Part shown: positions 56,854 through 64,000 of the stretch, piece after piece
Position numbering within the stretch: position 1 is the first letter of the stretch
Layout of the letters: each line of letters opens with the position of its first letter
Source of the DNA: Polynucleobacter asymbioticus QLW-P1DMWA-1
GTDB taxonomy: Bacteria; Pseudomonadota; Gammaproteobacteria; Burkholderiales; Burkholderiaceae
Direction: 5' to 3'
Assembly: GCF_000016345.1 (NCBI RefSeq)
Contig: NC_009379.1
Coordinates: 1,116,001-1,180,000 of the forward strand
Length of the DNA stretch: 64,000 nt
Made by a program: the position numbers and the translations under genes
The notes under the pieces: generated by a model
Seen by the model: the letters and a program-made list of their open reading frames with translations, nothing else
What the model was told of the DNA's origin: nothing
Database searches by the model: none

Positions 56854-57034
56854 GGCTTAGCTCCTCCATGATTTCACGCTTGCTAGAAGCTTTGCGCCTA
56901 TTTGTGCCATGGACTTTCCAATGCTCCTGATCGGCAAGAATCTCACCCTGCTCCCTTTTTAGATCTTCAGCAAGCGAAGTTAACTTCTCAGGCTTTATTT
57001 GCCCTATCAGCTCGACATTAGATTTATCTATCAT
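56828..57034 (-). CDS. Small hypothetical protein (68 aa)
   Basis: Charged protein (LIGQIKPEKLTSLAEDLKREQGEIL...). Its ATG overlaps the stop of the membrane protein gene by four bases (ATGA), which supports it being a real coupled cistron. Not recognised. Confidence 0.55.
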   Translation of the reverse strand: MIDKSNVELIGQIKPEKLTSLAEDLKREQGEILADQEHWKVHGTNRRKASSKREIMEELSRERFPWEE

Positions 57035-57879
57035 AGTTTTTCTGAGTTAATTTTTTTAGCAAATATATTTACAAAATCATCGATGGCAACCTGCTGCTTT
57101 GCAATACTGCTATCCAGAATTTCTCTATAGCCATCAATATCAAGCGGCAACTGAAGCTCTTCTCTGACTGCAATTAATAGAGGTGCGAGACACCGACTCA
57201 TTCTGTGGCTCTCAGTGACGCAACGCTTCATAAATTTAAATTGCTGCAAAGCCAATTGCTTAGAAATAGCATCTCGATCTTGGCTGTGCGAGTGAATCCT
57301 TCCTTGCTCAAATTCAAATCCCTCATTAAGCACCTTCCAGTACTGCGGATCTCGCTGGCCATTAATATTTGCATCTCGCATTAATTCCAAGTATCGATCT
57401 CTATCTTTACCGAATCCACTCATTTGAAAATCAAGAAGAGTTACTTTATTTTTCAAAGTCAATATTTCAGCCCTTTCGACGTATAAGACAAGCATTAAAG
57501 CTGCTAGCTCACCCCCAAAATCGGTTAAGGCTTTAATTGTTTTCATGCTACCTATTACATAGGCTCTAGAAATCGAGGGTGATTTTTCAACATAGACTTT
57601 TGCAACTTCGTCATTAGAAATTTCAAGGTTGGGGAAATTTGATAATGCTTGAACACCGGCGGAAACAGCCTCGGCTGCTTGCAAATAGACGTCTTTTCGC
57701 AAGGACATTTCCCTCTCCTGCGTTTTTAATGCCCTCTCATGATCAAACTGAGTTTTAAGCCGTTGATCGCTAGCTTTATTGGTTAGCCAAACACCTCCTA
57801 GCGAAAAAAGAGAGCCAACAATAACCCCCCAGAATGTACCCGGGATAATTTCAATAATTTCCAACGCCTCTTTAATCAT
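57031..57879 (-). CDS. Membrane-anchored coiled-coil protein in cargo cassette
   Basis: 282 residues from the ATG at 57879, which has GGAG five bases upstream; a further ATG at 57903 is less well placed. One N-terminal span (IPGTFWGVIVGSLFSLGGVWL) is followed by a helical cytoplasmic body (KTQFDHERALKTQEREMSLRKDVYLQAAEAV...). Not recognised. It lies between terminase and portal genes, where phages rarely keep membrane proteins, and is next to a divergent HEPN-like gene, so a defence or exclusion role is possible but unproven. Confidence 0.6.
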   Translation of the reverse strand: MIKEALEIIEIIPGTFWGVIVGSLFSLGGVWLTNKASDQRLKTQFDHERALKTQEREMSLRKDVYLQAAEAVSAGVQALSNFPNLEISNDEVAKVYVEKSPSISRAYVIGSMKTIKALTDFGGELAALMLVLYVERAEILTLKNKVTLLDFQMSGFGKDRDRYLELMRDANINGQRDPQYWKVLNEGFEFEQGRIHSHSQDRDAISKQLALQQFKFMKRCVTESHRMSRCLAPLLIAVREELQLPLDIDGYREILDSSIAKQQVAIDDFVNIFAKKINSEKL

Positions 57880-57961
57880 CCTCACTCCTTCATCGCAAAT
57901 CAAATCATATGACTAATAGCATATCCAACCTTTAAGATAGATACAATTTACTGGGGTTAAT

Positions 57962-58414
57962 ATGATCTTAAAAGATACTGGCGACATAGTTAAAGCACTA
58001 GGTTACCTCGCCTTATATGCTGCTTATGTTGAAGAGGCGATTGACGAGTGCATTAATACTCTACTTCCATATGACTCAAATCAACCCAAGAATCTTCATA
58101 GATTTCCAACAAGTCAAAAAATAAAATATATCCAAGGCCGACTGAGTCATTGTCACCTTACCCAGGAATTAGTGACATTTCCACAGCTTTTAGACCATCT
58201 GGAAGACTTATTTGAGGAGAGGAATCTAATAATTCACGGCAGAATATATGGATCGTTGCAAGGCGAAGCCGATATTCTGAGGCCCGGCAGACCCACAGGA
58301 AGTGAGCGAGAAATAACGTCAGCAGAGCTTACTGACTTAGCAAATCTTTTTTTTAATACTCTTAATTCACTTAATTATGCTGCCTTTTATTCATTGCGCC
58401 GCTACTTAAATTAA
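57962..58414 (+). CDS. HEPN-like protein
   Basis: 150 residues with GGGG before the ATG. An all-helical protein whose ERNLIIHGR segment (near residues 85-95) has the R-x4-H arrangement of HEPN ribonucleases; the rest (ALYAAYVEEAIDECINTLL) suits a four-helix bundle. It could be an RNase toxin or a non-catalytic HEPN. It reads opposite to the phage genes, between the large terminase gene and the membrane protein gene. The call depends on one short motif. Confidence 0.55.
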   Translation: MILKDTGDIVKALGYLALYAAYVEEAIDECINTLLPYDSNQPKNLHRFPTSQKIKYIQGRLSHCHLTQELVTFPQLLDHLEDLFEERNLIIHGRIYGSLQGEADILRPGRPTGSEREITSAELTDLANLFFNTLNSLNYAAFYSLRRYLN

Positions 58415-58447
58415 CACTAAATTTTTGATATCCGCACTGAATTACCG

Positions 58448-59782
58448 TTAACCCCTCAATCCATAGAGCGAATCACTTTCAGGTATTTGCCTGGCTCTCA
58501 TAACCCCATACCTCGTCGCATCCCAAGCATGATCTTCTGCATCGGTATCTACGTCCTCCGGATTTAATGAATCTGGTGGCAACTGAGGGATGGTTCTAAG
58601 CCAATGCTTACAGGTTGAGAAGATCTTGAGTCTGTCCTCAGCTAGTAGCCGGATGATTTCCTGAGCCCCATTTACTCGGCTTCTTGATGCGTTATAGGCC
58701 TCGGTCCATTTCACCCCTTTATCTCTAAAGATCTGACCTATTGACCGCTCTGCACCTATCTTTGAAAAGATGGATGGATCAGCTAGGTTCATGCGGTATT
58801 CATAGCCAAGACGTTGGTCGTGTATCTCGATCTTTTTGATCTTCTCCGCTACTACCGTTGCATCTTCCCTAGTGCCCGTATTTTCTTTATCTCCATATCC
58901 ATAGAGTTCTCTCCATAGGTAATAGACTCCATCATTTGATAAGGCAAACCAATAAACGGCATAAGGTCTGGCATAACCCCAATCCATTGAGCGCCAGACC
59001 TTCCATGTCGGTGGAATTGCGAAGGGTTCTACAACGTGCTTAGAGGGCTGCCATACGCCTTCTAAGAAGCTTCCCACGTGGATATCCCAATCACCTTCTA
59101 GCCAGGCTCTGCGTCTGTTTGGATCGCTTAGCGACTCTAGACTCATCAGGTAGTTCGGGTCGTTTTTGAGAAGGTGGGTGTTCTCATAGATAGTCGAGTG
59201 AATTCGCACTCTGGGTAATGCGCCCTCCTGCCTAATGATCTGCCCTGCAGGAATAGCTCCAATCTGAAATCGCTCCTTTACGGATGCGTGGCCCACCCCA
59301 AATGGATTGCAGGTAGCCCTCACCATCCTCGGCATTCCAGGGTGAGATGACCTGCAGGTGGAATGCATGGCTTCGTAAAAAGAGAGGTTTCGCCAGTTGG
59401 TCAGCTCTTCAAATCCTAGCCAAGGGTATTCATGGCCGTGGTAATTCCAGTAGTCATCCTCATTGGCACCATAACGAAAGTACAGCATCTCTCCTGTGGG
59501 CCACTTCCACACATAGTCAGATTCATTGAACTTGGCGCCTGGGAAGATTTGATAGAACCAGCGCCTGCTCTTGGCCACTACGTCAGCCAATTGTGGATAG
59601 GTGAGGCGAAAGAGTGTGCCGCGCCAGTGATCCCCAAAGCCTCTACCTACATGTTGGGCATAGCTCATGAGCAAGGTGTCGGTCTTGCCCCCTCCTCTGG
59701 TGCCTTCAAGCAATACCTCGTACACAGGGCATGTCAGAAATAGTGTCTGGCTACCGGGCAATGGTGCCCAGATAGTTTTCAT
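58448..59782 (-). CDS. terL: Terminase large subunit
   Basis: 444 residues. Walker A is LLEGTRGGGKTDTLLM (about 23-38), Walker B YPWLGFEELTNW, and the coupling motif ATCNPFG follows. The nuclease half shows RSMDWGYARPYAVYWF and the acidic end DAEDHAWDATRYGVM. Packages DNA into the procapsid. It starts 3 bp after the small subunit candidate's stop. Length is normal. Confidence 0.93.
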   Translation of the reverse strand: MKTIWAPLPGSQTLFLTCPVYEVLLEGTRGGGKTDTLLMSYAQHVGRGFGDHWRGTLFRLTYPQLADVVAKSRRWFYQIFPGAKFNESDYVWKWPTGEMLYFRYGANEDDYWNYHGHEYPWLGFEELTNWRNLSFYEAMHSTCRSSHPGMPRMVRATCNPFGVGHASVKERFQIGAIPAGQIIRQEGALPRVRIHSTIYENTHLLKNDPNYLMSLESLSDPNRRRAWLEGDWDIHVGSFLEGVWQPSKHVVEPFAIPPTWKVWRSMDWGYARPYAVYWFALSNDGVYYLWRELYGYGDKENTGTREDATVVAEKIKKIEIHDQRLGYEYRMNLADPSIFSKIGAERSIGQIFRDKGVKWTEAYNASRSRVNGAQEIIRLLAEDRLKIFSTCKHWLRTIPQLPPDSLNPEDVDTDAEDHAWDATRYGVMRARQIPESDSLYGLRG

Positions 59783-59785
59783 GGG

Positions 59786-60256
59786 CTAGTGTTTTGCTTG
59801 GGCAGCTTGCTCCCACTCATCCATGCTCATGGCACTAGGTACCACTAAGACCCCACTTTGCAGGGGTGTGCCATCTTTGCCTGTGTGCTCTATTGCGGAG
59901 AGACGTGGATGTACATAGGGTGCAGCATGTCTGGCGATGGTGGCGGCCATGTTCAGTAACTTGATGCGATTCTCCGTGATCATGGCGGTATGACCATCAT
60001 CATATTGATTAGCTTTATCACCTTGATCATGATGCTGATTACTTTCGCGACTGCAATTACCCGCCTCCTTGTAAAGCGCCATCATCGTGCTCATCATGAC
60101 TTCCAAGGGGGTAATGCCCTGGGCAGCAGCTACCTCAGCAATCTCACGGGTACGCTTGGTTAGACTGCCCTCCTTGCGGCCAGCTCCAGGCCTTGCCCCT
60201 CCCTTGCTTTTGCTTAGTGCTGGTTTCTTTGATTTCTTTTGATTGTTTTCAATCAT
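59786..60256 (-). CDS. Terminase small subunit (putative)
   Basis: 156 residues. The N-terminus GGARPGAGRKEGSLTKRTREI is typical of small terminase-like proteins encoded next to terL, followed by ITPLEVMMSTMMALY and KLLNMAATIARHAAPYVHPRLS. It recognises the packaging site. Its ATG overlaps the upstream stop by four bases and its stop is 3 bp before terL. Confidence 0.75.
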   Translation of the reverse strand: MIENNQKKSKKPALSKSKGGARPGAGRKEGSLTKRTREIAEVAAAQGITPLEVMMSTMMALYKEAGNCSRESNQHHDQGDKANQYDDGHTAMITENRIKLLNMAATIARHAAPYVHPRLSAIEHTGKDGTPLQSGVLVVPSAMSMDEWEQAAQAKH

Positions 60257-60483
60257 GAGGTCTTGATCAACTGTAAAAGATGGGGTTGCAGCGCTACCGA
60301 ATCCCCAAGAGGTTCATCAAACTCGATGATGATTCTTTGGAATAAGTCATGACGGCTTTGGGCTCCGCGATGTTTGACCACGGTGCCTACGCGCCCGCTT
60401 GGGGTCTTCACTTTTGATCCAATGGGGAAGTCCTCCATGTCTAGGCGATCAATCACGCCCGCAATGGCTTGATTAGTTTGCAT
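60253..60483 (-). CDS. Small hypothetical phage protein (76 aa)
   Basis: Start at the ATG 60483, inside the end of the DUF1376 gene and after GGAGAAG; an ATG at 60525 is further inside that gene. FPIGSKVKTPSGRVGTVVKHRG...RIIIEFDEPLGDSVAL suggests a small beta-barrel. Not recognised. Coupled by ATGA to the small terminase gene. Confidence 0.65.
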   Translation of the reverse strand: MQTNQAIAGVIDRLDMEDFPIGSKVKTPSGRVGTVVKHRGAQSRHDLFQRIIIEFDEPLGDSVALQPHLLQLIKTS

Positions 60484-61405
60484 TGGACTTCTCCATGGTT
60501 TCCTGGCGTTTACGTAGTTCGGCAAATATTCGGGTTTTGAAGGAATCGTAGCTTTCAGAGGCTTGGGCCTTCATCGAGAGCTCCCTGCCTTTGGCGTCTA
60601 CGCCCTCATTGGATTTCCACCAAGCGTCTTCATCGGCTTTGGGGGTTTCCAGTTTTTTGCGCGCCCCCTTGAGAATGGCCAAGACATATCCTGCATTGAT
60701 CGGGGTTGGGTTTGAGACTTTCATTCGGGTTTCCTTTGCTGTCGCGATAGCCTCTGCCACCTCGGCTTCCGTTACCCCGAGATTGACGATGTCCCGAATG
60801 CGGTAGTCATCTACGGCTATAGCTCTGCCCTCCTTGCTGATCATGGCTGCAAAGCTTTTATATTTTTCAATACGCGCCTGAAAAAGTTTTTCTTCATCGG
60901 ATGGCTTTGTTGACTCTTGGGGAAAATTTTCTTTCTCACCCCCATTGTTTTGTTTGCCTGGTGTATGGAGATTGGTTACTGGTGACTGGTGTTTGGTGTC
61001 TGGTGAGCAATGCGTTCGCATTGCGGTCGCATTGCGAACGCATCCAATATTTGGTGAAGTTTCTGGTTGGGGCTCGTCTGAGGGGAATGATTGCCATCTG
61101 CCTTCTGCGCTCCGCCTGGCTTTAAGTTGCTTGTCTTTGAAACGGGCTATTTCATGATCGCAGCGCTCTTGTCTCCAGCCATCGTCAGTGAGGGTAAAAA
61201 ATTCATTGAGAACGGAGACAACTGCATTTTTTTCTTCTTTTGATCGTGCGTTGATCAATCTTTGTACCAACTTGATTTCGATAGGTAGCGGTTTTTCTGT
61301 GGCGTAGTACTTTCTGATAAGGCGACTGTAGGTTGCATCCTCTATGAATGTAAGATGCGCAGTCGCTTCTGCGTAATCTCCAATGTGATGCTCGTAGTAA
61401 TTCAT
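60473..61405 (-). CDS. DUF1376 (YdaU-like) phage replication protein
   Basis: 310 residues from the ATG at 61405; an earlier in-frame start at 61456 adds 17 atypical basic residues. The N-terminus MNYYEHHIGDYAEATAHLTFIEDATYSRLIRKYYATEKPLP is the DUF1376 signature, found in phage replication initiators. The middle is low-complexity and the C-terminus charged. It opens the minus-strand late cluster. Confidence 0.82.
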   Translation of the reverse strand: MNYYEHHIGDYAEATAHLTFIEDATYSRLIRKYYATEKPLPIEIKLVQRLINARSKEEKNAVVSVLNEFFTLTDDGWRQERCDHEIARFKDKQLKARRSAEGRWQSFPSDEPQPETSPNIGCVRNATAMRTHCSPDTKHQSPVTNLHTPGKQNNGGEKENFPQESTKPSDEEKLFQARIEKYKSFAAMISKEGRAIAVDDYRIRDIVNLGVTEAEVAEAIATAKETRMKVSNPTPINAGYVLAILKGARKKLETPKADEDAWWKSNEGVDAKGRELSMKAQASESYDSFKTRIFAELRKRQETMEKSNAN

Positions 61406-61835
61406 CTCAGTCTGTCTCCGTGTAGTTCTTTTTCTTGCGCGTAATATTTTTTGCAAGAGATGAATCTAACAATTGGAAAGCGTATCGTCAAACGCGTTTT
61501 TTCTGAATTTTTCTTTAATTTATTTATTCATCAATTCTCTGTAATCCATGTTTGAGATATTCGTGAGAATGAATTTCTTTATCTAAAGCGTTTGTTGATC
61601 TATGCGTGTCCACCGCTCTCTTTACGCTATCAGAATTTACTGACAAGGCTGTAGCCATTTATTTATATGGCTTATGACACTTCTATAAATAAATTTTTTT
61701 TTGTAGTCAAAAAATAATATGCGTCTTCAAAGTGGGTATTGACATTTGATTGACCACCAAAATTTCATTGACTACATTGCACTTCAGCAGCACACAAAAT
61801 GATGCATAACAAAACACAATAGGAGATTAAATTAA
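61406..61835. promoter_or_regulatory. Divergent control region between DUF1376 and the AlpA operon
   Basis: 430 bp, AT-rich, with no gene. An inverted repeat AGCCAT/ATGGCT lies at 61653-61672. ATTGAC occurs three times at 61738, 61749 and 61767, within 100 bp of the next gene's start. Probable site of the element's lysogeny or excision switch; regulator not identified. Confidence 0.5.
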
Positions 61836-61946
61836 ATGATGGCATTTCGCTTGTATAGCTTGTATCGATCTTATGGATACACAAAAATGAGTTCTGCAAA
61901 GATGGCGTTGCAGGTTTATCGTAAAAATGTAAAACGCGCCCGCTAA
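61836..61946 (+). CDS. 36-residue basic peptide upstream of AlpA
   Basis: AGGAG precedes an ATG-ATG pair (61836/61839). The peptide is basic and Tyr/Ser-rich (MMAFRLYSLYRSYGYTKMSS then AKMALQVYRKNVKRAR) and its TAA overlaps the AlpA ribosome site. Small size and tight coupling suggest a real regulator or leader peptide. Confidence 0.6.
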   Translation: MMAFRLYSLYRSYGYTKMSSAKMALQVYRKNVKRAR

Positions 61947-61956
61947 GGAGATGGTG

Positions 61957-62160
61957 ATGAGTCAATCAAGCCCTCAAATCCCACCTATTACTTTGATGAG
62001 AATTCCGCAAATATTAAAAGTGATGCCGGTATCAAAATCTAAGTTTTGGCTGATGGTTCAGAAAGGTGAATTTCCAAAACCAATCAAAATTGGCAGGTCT
62101 TCCTTTTGGACTATTGAGCAGGTTCAAACTTACCTCAAAGAAAGGATGGACAATTCTTAA
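61957..62160 (+). CDS. AlpA family excisionase/regulator
   Basis: 67 residues from the ATG at 61957, chosen over 61951 because the AAGGAG abuts the earlier ATG. The winged-helix MerR-like domain is LMRIPQILKVMPVSKSKFWLMVQKGEFPKPIKIGRSSFWTIEQVQTYLKERM. AlpA proteins drive integrase expression or excision in P4-like and satellite elements. Confidence 0.9.
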   Translation: MSQSSPQIPPITLMRIPQILKVMPVSKSKFWLMVQKGEFPKPIKIGRSSFWTIEQVQTYLKERMDNS

Positions 62161-62166
62161 ATGCAG

Positions 62167-62188
62167 GCCCCAGAGTATTCTCAGGGGC
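62167..62188. terminator. Hairpin between alpA and hsdS
   Basis: GCCCC-A-GAG and CTC-A-GGGGC pair around TATT, in the gap of convergent genes and touching the hsdS stop codon. No clear T-run. Confidence 0.45.
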
Positions 62189-63876
62189 TAGGATAGCGCT
62201 TGATCAACAAAAGAGTCGGCCAGCATACATTCTAATTGCCTGGCTTTTGAAAAACTCTCACTAAGCTGATCACATAAAGCTAGCAATCTTTTTAGACTTG
62301 CTACTATAGCTTTTTGCTCACTCAGCGGGGGAAGAGGAACTTGAAAATGGCCAAGATCGGCTCCCGCTAAATTAGGCTGAGCAGTACCGTTGTCAAACTT
62401 TAAAATTTGATCCTTAGCGAGAGTTGAAGAAAAATAAATTCCAAGATAGTCAACAATCTCTGGCGCAAAAGGGCGAATAATTACCAATGAAGATGCTATT
62501 GCTCCAGTTTCACCATTCTTGACTATGGCAAATTTTCCAAGAGAACCCCTAAGACAAAACAATATATCCCCCTCTTTGATCTTTCCTGATCTAAGATTGT
62601 CATACGTTTCTACATCTATGAAATTCATATTTGAATAATCAATTCCCTCTTCTTGAAGATGGCCTGCATTAATAAATGCCATTCCAGCCGCTACAAATTG
62701 ATCGCGCGACGGATAATTTTTACTTCTATCGCCATTTTCAAAGGAGGCTAATTCGGATAATCTAATCCAGGACCAACTCTCCGGGATCTGATGTAGACCT
62801 TTTTTATCCGACTGAAAATCGGATGCATTATTTAATTTCCTACCCCTCTTGGTTGATGAATGACATGCATTTTTACGACATAACTCAAGAAAATCTACTA
62901 GAGTGTCTTTACTAGAATCCTGTAGAGAAATCTTACCCTCGAGAGCAAGATCAATAATAATTCCCCTCAGATAATTGATGTTTTGTTCTGATATAAATAG
63001 CTCATCAAAAAGTTGAGACACCTCGCTCCAATTATCTTGAAATGACCCGATACTCTCAGCCCTGAGAAGAAGGCTCATAAAATGAATAACTAAGTTATCG
63101 TGGAATATTTCCTTTTTAAGCGCATCCCTCTCAAGCTGATCACATAGTTGCATCAACGCATTAACTTTTTCTACTATTTTATTTTGCTGACCAATTGGTG
63201 GAATTGGAATCTGTATGTTTTCCCATCTAGATTTATTAATGATTGGAGTAGCAGATCCAGAAGAAAGCTGGTGAACTCTCTCCAGAAAAAACTTTGCCCT
63301 TAAGCACATGTGGATAAACTCTACATTGCAGTCTGTAGTTTGAATTGCATTAATTTGTTGATTGAAGGCAACTCTATGGGTAGCTATTGCCGACTTACCA
63401 ATTGACCCACCTATACAAACCATTAAAATGCTTCCTGGTAGTGCAATTGAGGTATTTAATTCAGCCTCTTTTGAAATAAACTTATCCGACTTTAGAATCC
63501 GATGATTCATGCTTAATTGGCCAGGTCCGATAAATGGGGTTGTGCCAATATAGAAATTACTATTTCTAGTGTCTGGAGTTTTCCCAGTACTTACACGCCC
63601 AACCTCTCTTAAAGACTTCCAAACCCAACCGCTAGGGACAATAAATGGTTCGGCCTTAGATTGATCTGATAGATTTTCATTGGCGGATCGCAAACTATTC
63701 GCAGCAGTTGTTAATCTCCCGCTAACAGCCAATTGAAGAATTAATTCTCTCAGTTTCTGGACGCCATAAATATTACCGGAATTTGCTGAACTCCTGCCAC
63801 GAGTAGAGGCTCTCTCCGACATGGATGTACTCCACAAGTCAAAAGAATCAACAAGCATTTTTTCGAGGATCTCCAT
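62188..63876 (-). CDS. hsdS: Type I restriction-modification specificity subunit
   Basis: 562 residues. Two target-recognition domains, each opening with a typical segment: PSGWVWKSLREVGRVSTGKTP (about 82-102) and PESWSWIRLSELASFENGDRS (about 372-392). Each is followed by a helical spacer (PPIGQQNKIVEKVNALMQLCDQLE and PPLSEQKAIVASLKRLLALCDQLSE). It sets the DNA sequence recognised by the methylase/endonuclease complex. It overlaps the upstream gene by one base pair pattern (TAATG). Confidence 0.93.
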   Translation of the reverse strand: MEILEKMLVDSFDLWSTSMSERASTRGRSSANSGNIYGVQKLRELILQLAVSGRLTTAANSLRSANENLSDQSKAEPFIVPSGWVWKSLREVGRVSTGKTPDTRNSNFYIGTTPFIGPGQLSMNHRILKSDKFISKEAELNTSIALPGSILMVCIGGSIGKSAIATHRVAFNQQINAIQTTDCNVEFIHMCLRAKFFLERVHQLSSGSATPIINKSRWENIQIPIPPIGQQNKIVEKVNALMQLCDQLERDALKKEIFHDNLVIHFMSLLLRAESIGSFQDNWSEVSQLFDELFISEQNINYLRGIIIDLALEGKISLQDSSKDTLVDFLELCRKNACHSSTKRGRKLNNASDFQSDKKGLHQIPESWSWIRLSELASFENGDRSKNYPSRDQFVAAGMAFINAGHLQEEGIDYSNMNFIDVETYDNLRSGKIKEGDILFCLRGSLGKFAIVKNGETGAIASSLVIIRPFAPEIVDYLGIYFSSTLAKDQILKFDNGTAQPNLAGADLGHFQVPLPPLSEQKAIVASLKRLLALCDQLSESFSKARQLECMLADSFVDQALS

Positions 63877-64000
63877 TAAGAATTCTTAGCGTATAGAGCC
63901 TGCCCTAAAACTGTTTTTAACTCACTCTTTAGTCTATTAATATCATCCTGTAGCAAATTATATTGAGCCAATAGAAGTTCGGGATCCTCGGCTTCCCGAT
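63876..64000 (-). CDS. Partial gene before hsdS, C-terminal end only (probably hsdM)
   Basis: The last 41 residues are visible (end LKSELKTVLGQALYAKNS), helical and acidic, with the stop overlapping the hsdS ATG by one base. In type I systems hsdM usually precedes hsdS, so that is the likely identity; no motif is visible here. Confidence 0.6.
   Translation of the reverse strand, partial: REAEDPELLLAQYNLLQDDINRLKSELKTVLGQALYAKNS

Larger units (their letters stand above)
44560..64000. mobile_element. Integrated phage-like element (right end outside window)
   Basis: The element begins with the candidate att site and P4-type integrase. It includes AlpA, a DUF1376 replication protein, terminase, portal, scaffold candidate, capsid, holin and endolysin, plus several cargo loci. 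No tail, tape-measure, connector or baseplate gene is present in the visible ~19 kb, and the late cluster is closed by lysis genes, so tails are not merely off-window. Options are a decayed prophage or a capsid-forming satellite. Right limit unknown; the type I restriction genes may be cargo or flank. Confidence 0.75.

Overview
The window most likely comes from a freshwater betaproteobacterium of the Burkholderiaceae, with Polynucleobacter as the best guess. The reasons are the split nadA-nadC / nadB arrangement, an NAD-linked molybdenum formate dehydrogenase with a fused NuoE/NuoF-type subunit, moderate GC by eye, and short intergenic gaps. This rests on gene content only; no search was possible.

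Region 1 (1-18161, minus strand) is one uninterrupted reading frame that runs off the left edge. It holds about 6,050 codons of a giant repetitive surface protein. It begins with an extended signal peptide (ESPR) typical of type V secretion and continues as beta-helix-like repeats punctuated by four near-identical long modules. The barrel or anchor end lies outside the window. Region 2 (18344-27183) looks like a surface-modification locus. It holds a 1764-residue fusion of TPR blocks, two sulfotransferase domains and a heptosyltransferase-like domain, a GT-B-like glycosyltransferase, an FkbM methyltransferase, an APS kinase (source of the sulfate donor PAPS) and an M48 lipoprotein protease. 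My inference is that these genes glycosylate and sulfate a surface polymer, possibly the giant adhesin itself.

Region 3 (27478-44467) is ordinary chromosome: a bactofilin with a membrane/coiled-coil neighbour, the complete de novo quinolinate route (nadA, nadC, nadB), a TAXI-type TRAP receptor, a mazEF toxin-antitoxin pair with a phased double operator, an NAD-dependent formate dehydrogenase, a DUF748 (AsmA-like) protein plus small lipoprotein, a secreted DUF1080 protein, a TumE-type toxin-antitoxin pair and a YciI protein.

Region 4 (about 44560 to beyond 64000) is an integrated element with a P4-type integrase at its left end. A minus-strand late cluster runs from replication (DUF1376) through small and large terminase, portal, scaffold candidate and capsid to holin and endolysin. 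AlpA lies on the right. No tail or head-tail connector gene is visible, so the element is either a degenerate prophage or a capsid-forming satellite that borrows tails. The late cluster is interrupted by cargo: an ATPase plus TOPRIM/RloB-like pair, a DnaQ-like exonuclease with an AbiEi-Fic fusion, and a membrane protein, two small ORFs and a HEPN-like protein. A type I restriction specificity gene and the tail of the gene before it close the window.
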